Shown here: positions 1 to 5,827 of the stretch, in pieces
Position numbering within the stretch: position 1 is the first letter of the stretch
Layout: each line of letters starts with the position of its first letter
NCBI GenBank assembly: GCA_016783995.1
Contig: JADHVN010000022.1
Coordinates: forward strand, 1 to 14,695
Source of the DNA: Actinomycetota bacterium
GTDB taxonomy: Bacteria; Actinomycetota; Humimicrobiia; Humimicrobiales; Humimicrobiaceae
Length of the DNA stretch: 14,695 nucleotides
Reading direction: 5' to 3'
The notes under the pieces: generated by a model
Told to the model about the DNA's origin: nothing
The model's input: the letters and a program-made list of their open reading frames with translations, nothing else
The model's database searches: none
Position numbers and translations under genes: made by a program

Positions 1-83
1 ATATTTGCCAGGGTGATGTAAATGGTGCCTGTGGCTCGGCCGGAGGCTGTCCGCTTGGGCAAAATATTATTTTAATTATGTAA
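1..83 (+). CDS. 3' end of an unrecognised Cys/Gly-rich protein (partial)
   Basis: One frame (first whole codon at position 3) stays open to a TAA at 81-83. It encodes a tail rich in Gly and Cys (GDVNGACGSAGGCPLG), followed by a short hydrophobic end. The first 60 bases are much more G/C-rich than the DNA after them, as expected of coding sequence running out into spacer. Three cysteines in about 15 residues could bind metal, but I do not recognise the family and only 26 residues are visible. It could also be chance open frame. Confidence 0.35.
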   Translation, partial: ICQGDVNGACGSAGGCPLGQNIILIM

Positions 84-116
84 TATGGAGTTGATATTTC
101 CAAAATGATATGTAAA

Positions 117-290
117 ATGGAATTACGTATTCCAGAATTATAAAATATCCTGATGATAAAAGCTTCTTTTTATTTGGCCCCGGGGGTACCGGTAAAACCA
201 CGTTGGTAAAATAAGTTTTTCCTAGAAGTTATTTTATAAAAATGACAACAATTTCTTAAATCAAATAGTCTTTATTTAGAAACTGAATAA
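117..290 (+). pseudogene. Decayed 5' remnant of an AAA ATPase (DUF4143-type)
   Basis: In the frame of positions 140-214 the DNA reads IKYPDD followed by KSFFLFGPGGTGKTTLVK and then a stop at 212-214. That matches the N-terminus of the widespread ATP-binding DUF4143/AAA_14 proteins, including the Walker A GxxGxGKT. An ATG at 117 lies in another frame, so a frameshift is needed to join it. After the stop, further matching-looking pieces appear in shifted frames: FPRSYFIK at about 224-247 and DNNFLNQIVFI at about 243-275. Nothing of the ATPase core (Walker B, C-terminal DUF4143 domain) follows before the convergent CapA gene at 296. This is a truncated and frameshifted relic, not a working gene. 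The family assignment rests on the Walker A context only. Confidence 0.6.
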
Positions 291-295
291 TATGA

Positions 296-2050
296 TTATC
301 TTATACTGCCAGCAAAAATAGATTTTAAAAGTTCTATCCTCTCCTCAGGAGTGGTGAGCCTTGGCTGGCTAAAGTCATTAAGTATGGTGGTAATTAAAAT
401 AGTATTTATATGTTTGCCCTTATAGAAGATGTGTTTTGCGATTATTCCGGGATTATTACCAAGAATAGCTAACTGTTGCCCAAAAAATAAATTACCCAGC
501 CCATAGTTTATAAAGCCGTCACCTCTAAATTCGACACCCATGGGATAATGAGACTGGCTACCGCTTACTATATCAGCTCCAGCATCAATAATTCTTCTAA
601 AATCAGCAATCTGAACCTCAGTAGGAGTATAGCTATAAGTTTCCTCATACTGAAAAGTAAATATTACTATATAACCTTCTTTCTTTAACTCCTCTATTAT
701 CGCTTCAAACTTTCTCATATCTTCCTCTTTTACTACTTCATCCCACACATTTATACGTGCCGAACCTGGAGTATCTTCTGTAGCCCAATTACTGGCAGGG
801 CCAAAAGTATTAGCTCCGAGAAATGCTATTTTGTTACTCCCTATCTCAAAAGTAGCTGGTCCATATGAATCCTCAAGATTTCTTCCCCCACCAAAATAGG
901 GCCAACCCTCTTCATCATACATATCCAGGGTATAGTTCATCCATTCATGACCGTAGTCATTCATATGATTTCCTGTCAGTTCAATTACATCAGTTCCAAC
1001 ATACCTGAGCAGTTTTATATACTCAGGACTGCTGCAAAAAATTAAACCCTGGGGTCTTGTTCCTGTGCAGCCTCCCACAAAAGGCAACTCATTACTTATA
1101 TGAGTAATATCCGCGTCTCTTAGTACCTCTGCAATCTTTTCACCAGGAGATAAAACTCCATCACTTTCTATTCTTCTTGCTACCTGCCTAACTATTGCTG
1201 TTACGCCGGTCATAATGACCGACACAAGCTTTTCCATATCCCTGTTGGTGATTGTTACCCCTGAAAAACTCTCAGCTATTTTGCTTTCAAAGTCAGGGTT
1301 ATTACTCCCCAGACTTATATTCAGGGCCAGCGGATAATTATTAATGTCTAAATCTTTATCAAAAACAGACATCTCATCTAAATTGAGTACCTTATATTTT
1401 TTTTCGATATTATCAAAAGGGATAATTGAAAAACTATTATTATTTTCGATATTTGACAGAAGCTCTTCTTCGCTCACTATTTTTATATTCTTATTTTCTT
1501 TCTGTCCAAAAATCTTTTCAAGCACTTTAAAAACTTCTTCAGTCACAATAAGTTCGGGTTCAGAGCCATCAACTGATATATAATTTAAAACCTCCTTATT
1601 CCCGGCCCAGAATTCTTTTATATTCTCATATGATATATCGTCAAAACTTCTGAAAAATGAAACCACCGGCACCAAAACCCACCTTATTTCTGATTCCTTG
1701 CTACTAATATCAATTTCAACCCATACATCGGAATTCTCTTTCTCATCTGCAATTATTATTTCATCAAAAACTTTGCTTAACTCATTTCTGACTTCTGCGC
1801 TTATATATTCCGGAATGGGGCCACTGATCCAGAGACTTACTGTAGTAATTTCTTCCGTTTCATCTTCAGATTTTTCTCCTGCTTGCTCCTGAAGCTGGCT
1901 ACCAGCTTCATTCATATTCCCGGCTTCTCCGGTCTCAGAAGTATCTTTCTCGCCATACCCAACAATTTGGCATGAAATAGTGATTGCTGATATAAACAGA
2001 AAAATTAAGATTAATATAAAAACATGGGTAAGTAAATTTTTGCTTTTCAT
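296..2050 (-). CDS. Exported CapA-family protein with divergent metal site
   Basis: The 584-residue protein has an N-terminal hydrophobic segment (residues 8-26) ending in ITISC. Cys27 is a possible but non-canonical lipobox cysteine. An acidic low-complexity linker follows (about 33-68). Residues 70-265 look like a periplasmic substrate-binding-type domain (inference from pattern only). Residues 275-560 resemble the CapA/PgsA metallophosphatase-like fold used in poly-gamma-glutamate or capsule systems: THISNELPF (316-324), LTGNHMNDYG (358-367), GADIVSGSQSHYP (491-503) and YGLGNLFF (516-523). Several usual metal ligands are changed: the GD of the first motif reads TGVT (281-284), the usual HxG reads QYE, and GHHPH reads GSQSH. 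It stands alone, with no capB or capC nearby, and is divergent from the bactofilin. The ATG start at 2050 has only a purine-rich AGAGAG just upstream. Fold confident, activity unknown. Confidence 0.8.
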   Translation of the reverse strand: MKSKNLLTHVFILILIFLFISAITISCQIVGYGEKDTSETGEAGNMNEAGSQLQEQAGEKSEDETEEITTVSLWISGPIPEYISAEVRNELSKVFDEIIIADEKENSDVWVEIDISSKESEIRWVLVPVVSFFRSFDDISYENIKEFWAGNKEVLNYISVDGSEPELIVTEEVFKVLEKIFGQKENKNIKIVSEEELLSNIENNNSFSIIPFDNIEKKYKVLNLDEMSVFDKDLDINNYPLALNISLGSNNPDFESKIAESFSGVTITNRDMEKLVSVIMTGVTAIVRQVARRIESDGVLSPGEKIAEVLRDADITHISNELPFVGGCTGTRPQGLIFCSSPEYIKLLRYVGTDVIELTGNHMNDYGHEWMNYTLDMYDEEGWPYFGGGRNLEDSYGPATFEIGSNKIAFLGANTFGPASNWATEDTPGSARINVWDEVVKEEDMRKFEAIIEELKKEGYIVIFTFQYEETYSYTPTEVQIADFRRIIDAGADIVSGSQSHYPMGVEFRGDGFINYGLGNLFFGQQLAILGNNPGIIAKHIFYKGKHINTILITTILNDFSQPRLTTPEERIELLKSIFAGSIR

Positions 2051-2150
2051 CTCTCTATAACTATAAGGTTAATTCATAATTTAATATCATTCTATATTTT
2101 TATAGATAAAATTTAAAGTAATAAAATTATCATTAATTTTGGCTAAAAAG

Positions 2151-2159
2151 TGTTATAAT
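2151..2159 (+). promoter_or_regulatory. Extended -10 promoter for the bactofilin gene
   Basis: TGTTATAAT is a perfect TGn-TATAAT extended -10 element (TATAAT at 2154-2159). No good -35 is seen, as is usual for extended -10 promoters. Predicted transcription starts near 2166, giving a leader of about 65 nt that ends in a strong ribosome binding site (AAAGGAGG, about 2217-2224) before the ATG at 2231. Confidence 0.6.
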
Positions 2160-2230
2160 ATCTTGCAAAAAATACTTACAATTCAAAATTTATAATTACA
2201 AAAGTAGCAAATTTTAAAGGAGGAAAAAGT

Positions 2231-2683
2231 ATGCTGTCAAGAAAAAGTACCGAAGTAAAAGGCTCAAAAAATATTACTATTATTGCCGAGGGAGTTAAAG
2301 TAGAAGGGAAAATTAACTGCCCTGGTTCAGTAAGAATTGACGGTGCAGTCAATGGCGAAATTACAATAGAAAAAGAAATTATAATTGGAAAAGAAGGAAA
2401 AGTAGAAGCTAATATTAGAACCAAAGATGCGGTAATAGCCGGTACATATAAAGGAGATATGATAGCATCTGGAGAAGTTGAAATTACCACGACAGGAAAA
2501 TTTATTGGAAACTTAACTCAGAAAGATGCTCTCCTAACAATAGCTAAAGGAGGACTATTCAAAGGAGAAAGCCTGATAGGTTCAAATGCTGATATTTTTA
2601 AATCAAAAGATGAAAAAAAAGATATTGATGATGCCCACCTGACTTCCGCACTTTTATCTCAAATAAGACCAGACAGATCATAA
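2231..2683 (+). CDS. Bactofilin, C-terminal tail replaced by IS sequence
   Basis: This is a polymer-forming cytoskeletal protein of the bactofilin (DUF583) family, which assembles nucleotide-free filaments, often at the membrane, and helps shape the cell. Residues 14-125 carry the repeating right-handed beta-helix pattern: short hydrophobic strands with recurring G/K turns, such as GVKVEGKINCPGSVRIDGAV and GEVEITTTGKFIGN. It starts at an ATG preceded by a strong AAAGGAGG. The present reading frame is 150 codons, but the last 15 (HLTSALLSQIRPDRS) come from the left end of the IS inserted at 2638. The original frame, recovered from the second repeat copy (4517-4636), ended QKAKKI at 141 residues. 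The beta-helix core is complete, so the hybrid protein may still polymerise. No M23 peptidase, a common bactofilin neighbour, is present. Confidence 0.88.
   Translation: MLSRKSTEVKGSKNITIIAEGVKVEGKINCPGSVRIDGAVNGEITIEKEIIIGKEGKVEANIRTKDAVIAGTYKGDMIASGEVEITTTGKFIGNLTQKDALLTIAKGGLFKGESLIGSNADIFKSKDEKKDIDDAHLTSALLSQIRPDRS
2537..2637 (+). repeat. 101-bp direct repeat, left copy (target duplication)
   Basis: This stretch is identical base for base to 4517-4617. Identity stops exactly at the IS ends on the inner side and at ordinary flanking sequence on the outer side. It lies inside the bactofilin coding region (codons about 103-136). A duplication this long is what the IS1634/IS1549 group of transposons is known to make. 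Confidence 0.93.
2638..2653 (+). repeat. Left terminal inverted repeat of the IS
   Basis: CCTGACTTCCGCACTT here matches the reverse complement of 4501-4516 (CCCGACTTCCGCACTT) at 15 of 16 positions. Pairing ends beyond base 16. It abuts the 101-bp direct repeat with no gap. Confidence 0.92.
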
Positions 2684-2748
2684 AACCCCACCATATAGAG
2701 TTGAGGGAGCCTTGTAGCTCAATGTAGTGCCTTAGAATAAATTATATA

Positions 2749-2777
2749 TTGACATATAAGTATTTCTATGATAGTAT
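2749..2777 (+). promoter_or_regulatory. Transposase promoter, apparently leaderless
   Basis: A perfect -35 TTGACA (2749-2754) is followed after 17 bp by TAGTAT (2772-2777). The expected start of transcription, 6-8 nt downstream, falls on or next to the ATG at 2784. No Shine-Dalgarno sequence precedes that ATG. Both facts suggest a leaderless mRNA. A shifted -10 (TATGAT at 2767-2772) would have too short a spacer. Confidence 0.6.
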
Positions 2778-2783
2778 TTTACT

Positions 2784-4451
2784 ATGTTTGTAAGAGTAAA
2801 AACTTCACCCAATAGTGTGGGAAAATCGGTACAGATAGTCCAGTCTGTAAGAAAGGCTGACAGGGTTACCCAGAAGATAGTGCGACATGTAGGCATGGCA
2901 TATTGCCAAGATGAGCTTAAAAAATTAAGGTTCCTTGCAGAGTCCATAAAGCTAAAGCTTGAGGCAGGGGGTCAGGAGTTTCTGTTTAAGCCCGAAGAGA
3001 TAGTAAAACTTTCTGATTCCGGCAAAAAGTACAAAGATTCAGACTATATCGTAAATGTTAAGAACCTAAAAGAGGAGCAGAGGCTAGTCTCGGGCATACA
3101 TGATGTATATGGAAAGCTCTTTTCAGACCTCGGATACGATAAGGTAATTAAAAGGCCCTCAAGAAACAAAGCTACTGCTAATATATTTAAAAATATAGTA
3201 CTTGCAAGGGTTGCAAACCCGGTCTCTAAGATGGCAACAGTGGATTTATTAGAAGAAGACTTCGGGGTAACACTTGACCTTGACAGGGTATACAGGATGA
3301 TGGACAGCCTGGATGGGCCCGCCATAGAAAGATTAAAGAAGATTACATACCAAAACAGCTTAAACCTGCTGGGCACCAAGATAGATGTAATATTCTACGA
3401 TGCCACAACGGTATACTTTGAATCATTTGAAGAAGATTCCCTTAAGAGGAACGGCTTTTCGAAGGACCACAAACACAATCAACCACAGGTACTACTTGCC
3501 CTTATGGTTACAACTGACGGCCTTCCTGTGGATTATGAGATCTTTCCAGGTGACGTGTATGAAGGACATACACTGGTTCCAGCACTTACTAAGATTAGAA
3601 AAAAATATGATATAGACAAGATAGTATTTGTAGCTGACTCTGCAATGCTCTCAAAAGATAATATTAAGTGTCTAGAGAGCTTAGAGGAGCATAATCTCTC
3701 CTACATAGTGGGTGCAAGGCTAAAGAATATGGCTGCACCCTTAAAGGAGAAGATACTTGACGGCAGAAACTACCGGAAAGTAAAGGCTGGCTACTACAGC
3801 ATAGCAGAAATCCCCAATGGGGACAGAAAAGTAATTGTAAGCTACAGTGAAAGCCGGGCCAGAAAAGATGCTGCCGACAGGAAAAAAGCAATAGCAAAGC
3901 TAATGGCCAAATTAGATAAATCAAAAAGCCCCAAAAGCCACCTTTCAAATCACGGATACAGAAAATACCTTAAAGTAGAGGGAAAATCAAAACTGTCTTT
4001 AGATGAAGAAAAGATAGTTTCCGATGCAAAATGGGACGGACTACATGGAGTGGTTACCAATTCAGATCTTTCTCCTGCCAGTGTGCTTTTAAAATACAAT
4101 GACCTCTGGAATGTAGAGGCAGCATTCAGGGTTACAAAGCATGATCTTAAAGTAAGGCCAGTATATCACTGGAAGCCAAGTAGAATTAAAGCCCATATCG
4201 GGATATGTTTTGCAGCTTACGCACTTGTAAAGCATCTGGAATATAGAGTAAGACTTCAGTATAAAAAGTTAAGTATTGAAAAGATAAGATATGCACTTAT
4301 GAAGGTTCAGACATCAATTCTATTTGATAGAGATAAAAGAATACGCTACGGGCTTCCTTCCAGGATGAAAAGAGATGCCAGGAAGATATATAATATACTG
4401 GATATCAAGAGGTCTATAACTCCTTATATTATAGAAAAGTGTAAAATGTAG
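2784..4451 (+). CDS. IS1634-family DDE transposase (IS4 superfamily)
   Basis: The 555-residue transposase catalyses cut-and-paste or copy movement of the surrounding IS through an RNase H-like DDE domain. The first Asp lies in DVIFYDATTVYFES (about residues 203-216), the second in IVFVADSAML (about 277-286), and the Glu in NVEAAFRVTKHDLKVRPVYHW (about 448-468), which contains the Y-x-x-E...R...K-type signature region of IS4 relatives. Length and N-terminus (MFVRVKTSPNS...) are typical of IS1634 proteins, which supports the ATG at 2784 even though it has no ribosome binding site. The frame is uninterrupted and all catalytic residues are present, so it is probably functional. Codon use is less A/T-biased than in neighbouring genes, as expected of a transferred element. 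The stop at 4449-4451 lies in a 13-bp motif that also occurs near the left end. Confidence 0.95.
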   Translation: MFVRVKTSPNSVGKSVQIVQSVRKADRVTQKIVRHVGMAYCQDELKKLRFLAESIKLKLEAGGQEFLFKPEEIVKLSDSGKKYKDSDYIVNVKNLKEEQRLVSGIHDVYGKLFSDLGYDKVIKRPSRNKATANIFKNIVLARVANPVSKMATVDLLEEDFGVTLDLDRVYRMMDSLDGPAIERLKKITYQNSLNLLGTKIDVIFYDATTVYFESFEEDSLKRNGFSKDHKHNQPQVLLALMVTTDGLPVDYEIFPGDVYEGHTLVPALTKIRKKYDIDKIVFVADSAMLSKDNIKCLESLEEHNLSYIVGARLKNMAAPLKEKILDGRNYRKVKAGYYSIAEIPNGDRKVIVSYSESRARKDAADRKKAIAKLMAKLDKSKSPKSHLSNHGYRKYLKVEGKSKLSLDEEKIVSDAKWDGLHGVVTNSDLSPASVLLKYNDLWNVEAAFRVTKHDLKVRPVYHWKPSRIKAHIGICFAAYALVKHLEYRVRLQYKKLSIEKIRYALMKVQTSILFDRDKRIRYGLPSRMKRDARKIYNILDIKRSITPYIIEKCKM

Positions 4452-4500
4452 TGCCTTTAAATTTTTAAAAACCCTGTATTTATGCGGGTTTCAGCGTTTT

Positions 4501-4516
4501 AAGTGCGGAAGTCGGG
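4501..4516 (-). repeat. Right terminal inverted repeat of the IS
   Basis: Read on the minus strand this is CCCGACTTCCGCACTT, matching the left end at 15 of 16 positions. It abuts the second copy of the 101-bp repeat directly. Confidence 0.92.
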
Positions 4517-4617
4517 ACAATAGCTAAAGGAGGACTATTCAAAGGAGAAAGCCTGATAGGTTCAAATGCTGATATTTTTAAATCAAAAGATGAAAAAAAA
4601 GATATTGATGATGCCCA
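4517..4617 (+). repeat. 101-bp direct repeat, right copy (target duplication)
   Basis: This is identical over all 101 positions to 2537-2637. It is followed without break by the original 3' end of the bactofilin gene, so it shows what the uninterrupted gene looked like. Confidence 0.93.
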
Positions 4618-4636
4618 GAAAGCCAAAAAGATTTAA
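4517..4636 (+). pseudogene. Detached 3' end of the bactofilin gene
   Basis: This fragment carries bactofilin codons from about 103 to the original stop. It ends DIDDAQKAKKI with TAA at 4634-4636, in the same frame as the intact part (offset 1980 bp, a multiple of three). It was separated from its promoter by the IS and has no start of its own. Its stop overlaps, on the opposite strand, the stop of UPF0280 (4633-4635): before the insertion the two genes were convergent and overlapped by 4 bp. Confidence 0.85.
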
Positions 4637-5406
4637 TTATTTATAAACTCAATATTCCCCCAAACACCCAGCTTATCATCTTTTACAATTAAAATGCCTG
4701 TTATATCTTTTATATTTTTATAACTGCTTATAGTTTTAGAAATATCTTTAGGACCTCTAATATTATTTGCAATTGAAGTGGCCGCACCATCTGCACTAAT
4801 AGTAGATTTTGCCAGAACAACCACTAAATCACTACCCCCCATGCTAAGTGAATGACCAAAACTTCCCGATGAAGAACAAAGCCCGCAAGGAGTGCCAGCC
4901 GCTTTTATTTTTAAATATATCTTATCTTCAAAATGCTTATTCTTAAGATATACACCGACCTCTATATCTTTATTGCTCTTTATAAAAACATCACCACCAT
5001 TTTCTATTATTAAGCGGTTGCAGTATTTATCCAAACCTGAAGCAAGATAGTCACATACCGCCCCGGCAACAGTAGCCATTGGGCCTACATTAAAAATAGC
5101 CGCCTTCTGGCACATTTTTTTTATTACAGGAGGATACTCAGGCTTAATTTTTAAGGGGGATAAACTTTTTTGAAAGGATGGATTTTCCTTTATACAGGAT
5201 TCAAGCAGATAGTAAATTTCCTTAATTAATCTCTCAAGTTTAGGAATGATATTTCTATCGCAACTGACCAAAAGATCGCTATATTTGTATATAATCCTCC
5301 AATTATATTTCTCTTTATATTTAACCCTGTTTCTATATATACTTCTATCCAGATCAAGCTTGCCAGCAAGCAACCTCTCAATATTTATATCATAACTTTG
5401 TGTCAT
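4633..5406 (-). CDS. UPF0280 (COG2122, ApbE-like) sulfur-metabolism protein
   Basis: The 257-residue protein belongs to UPF0280, distant relatives of the flavin transferase ApbE. Family landmarks are GPMATVAGAVCDYLASGL, ENGGDVFI, GTPCGLCSSSGSFGHSLSMGG and STISADGAATSIANNIRGP. In Methanosarcina acetivorans the COG2122 protein was linked genetically to sulfide-dependent cysteine/homocysteine synthesis together with DUF39 and NIL-ferredoxin proteins. Both partners lie just upstream on the other strand here, which supports the same role. The precise reaction is not settled; persulfide handling has been proposed. The conserved GLCSSSG cysteine is a candidate sulfur-carrying residue. Start is ATG at 5406, only 10 bp after the stop of the small membrane gene, so the two are probably co-transcribed. 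Length is normal for the family. Confidence 0.88.
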   Translation of the reverse strand: MTQSYDINIERLLAGKLDLDRSIYRNRVKYKEKYNWRIIYKYSDLLVSCDRNIIPKLERLIKEIYYLLESCIKENPSFQKSLSPLKIKPEYPPVIKKMCQKAAIFNVGPMATVAGAVCDYLASGLDKYCNRLIIENGGDVFIKSNKDIEVGVYLKNKHFEDKIYLKIKAAGTPCGLCSSSGSFGHSLSMGGSDLVVVLAKSTISADGAATSIANNIRGPKDISKTISSYKNIKDITGILIVKDDKLGVWGNIEFINN

Positions 5407-5416
5407 TGCTTATGAG

Positions 5417-5605
5417 TTATTTTCTCCCAAAACTGCCGTAATATAAAAAAACCAAAAAAATAATCACCAAATAAATAACAGCAGTAACTATCAACATTAT
5501 CCAGTTGACCGAATTAAATATATACATGGTCAGGATAAGAACCGGTATTAAAAAAACAGTTGCAACAATACTTAAAATAAGCGGGTTTCTAAATTTTGGA
5601 TTCAT
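5417..5605 (-). CDS. Small two-helix membrane protein, unrecognised
   Basis: The 62-residue product (ATG at 5605; an in-frame TTG lies one codon upstream) has two strongly hydrophobic stretches, about residues 8-29 and 32-56, joined by a short polar turn. It ends with a basic tail (GSFGRK). I do not recognise a family. It is the first gene of the minus-strand unit and lies 10 bp before UPF0280, between that gene and the divergent HcyBio promoter region. The position suggests a membrane component linked to the sulfur system, perhaps a small transporter subunit or anchor. That is inference from context alone. The ribosome binding site is poor (AAAGG about 16 nt upstream). Confidence 0.65.
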   Translation of the reverse strand: MNPKFRNPLILSIVATVFLIPVLILTMYIFNSVNWIMLIVTAVIYLVIIFLVFLYYGSFGRK

Positions 5606-5676
5606 CAATTTGTTATAAATACCTTTCTATAAAAAAATACTACATCATCTACAAAATTAAATTTTTTTATAATTTT

Positions 5677-5698
5677 AAGTGACCGGTTCCGGTAACTT
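5677..5698. promoter_or_regulatory. 22-bp palindrome, candidate operator
   Basis: The half-sites AAGTgACCGG and CCGGTaACTT surround a central TT; 9 of the 10 base pairs per arm are symmetric. It lies in the divergent control region between the small membrane gene/UPF0280 and HcyBio, and is the most G/C-rich spot in it. The G/C core and short centre suit a dimeric regulator better than a terminator. It lies just downstream of a possible minus-strand -10 (5707-5717), where a repressor would block that unit. A hairpin with a 4-nt loop is an alternative reading. Confidence 0.6.
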
Positions 5699-5706
5699 TT
5701 ATAAAA

Positions 5707-5717
5707 ATTATATTATA
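5707..5717 (-). promoter_or_regulatory. Possible -10 region for the minus-strand unit
   Basis: On the minus strand TATAAT occurs twice, overlapping, at 5717-5712 and 5712-5707. No convincing -35 is found at 17 bp, so this is a tentative promoter for the membrane protein/UPF0280 pair. The palindrome at 5677-5698 would cover its start region. Confidence 0.35.
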
Positions 5718-5740
5718 TAGCCAGGTAAAAATCTATTCTT

Positions 5741-5758
5741 GAACCAAATGAACCAAAT
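5741..5758 (+). repeat. Tandem 9-bp repeat upstream of the HcyBio promoter
   Basis: GAACCAAAT occurs twice in a row, ending 5 bp before the -35 element at 5764. This is where activators of sigma-70-type promoters often bind. Part of it (CCAA, 5753-5756) also pairs with TTGG at 5764-5767. Confidence 0.5.
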
Positions 5759-5763
5759 GATTA

Positions 5764-5792
5764 TTGGCAAAATATCAATATTAGAGTATTAT
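5764..5792 (+). promoter_or_regulatory. Promoter of the HcyBio/NIL-ferredoxin operon
   Basis: TTGGCA (5764-5769) and TATTAT (5787-5792) are separated by the optimal 17 bp. Transcription is expected near 5799, giving a leader of about 29 nt before the ATG at 5828. Confidence 0.65.
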
Positions 5793-5827
5793 AGTTTACT
5801 AAATCAAAATCAGGATCTAAATATATC

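Larger units (their letters stand above)
2638..4516 (+). mobile_element. Complete IS1634-family insertion sequence
   Basis: The element is 1879 bp, close to the size of IS1634. It carries one transposase gene (2784-4451), is bounded by 16-bp terminal inverted repeats with one mismatch, and is flanked by a 101-bp duplication of bactofilin sequence. Its base composition is visibly less A/T-rich than the neighbouring genes. All parts are intact and the two flanking repeats have not diverged, which points to a recent insertion by a possibly active element. It sits with its transposase in the same direction as the bactofilin and runs toward the 3' end of the opposing UPF0280 gene. Confidence 0.93.

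Noticed and set aside
3664..3948. 94-residue open frame on the minus strand within the transposase
   Set aside because: It is a shadow of the transposase coding sequence, with an implausible composition rich in Leu, Cys and Ser and no ribosome site.
4469..4491. AAACCC...GGGTTT hairpin after the transposase stop, as a terminator
   Set aside because: The stem is only 6 bp with an 11-nt loop, and no run of T follows.
2537..4617. The two 101-bp repeats as a CRISPR or recombination-cassette structure
   Set aside because: There are only two copies, they are coding sequence, and they abut IS ends exactly; target duplication explains them fully.
5677..5698. The palindrome as an intrinsic terminator
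   Set aside because: It lies between two divergent genes, has almost no loop and lacks a proper T tract on either side.
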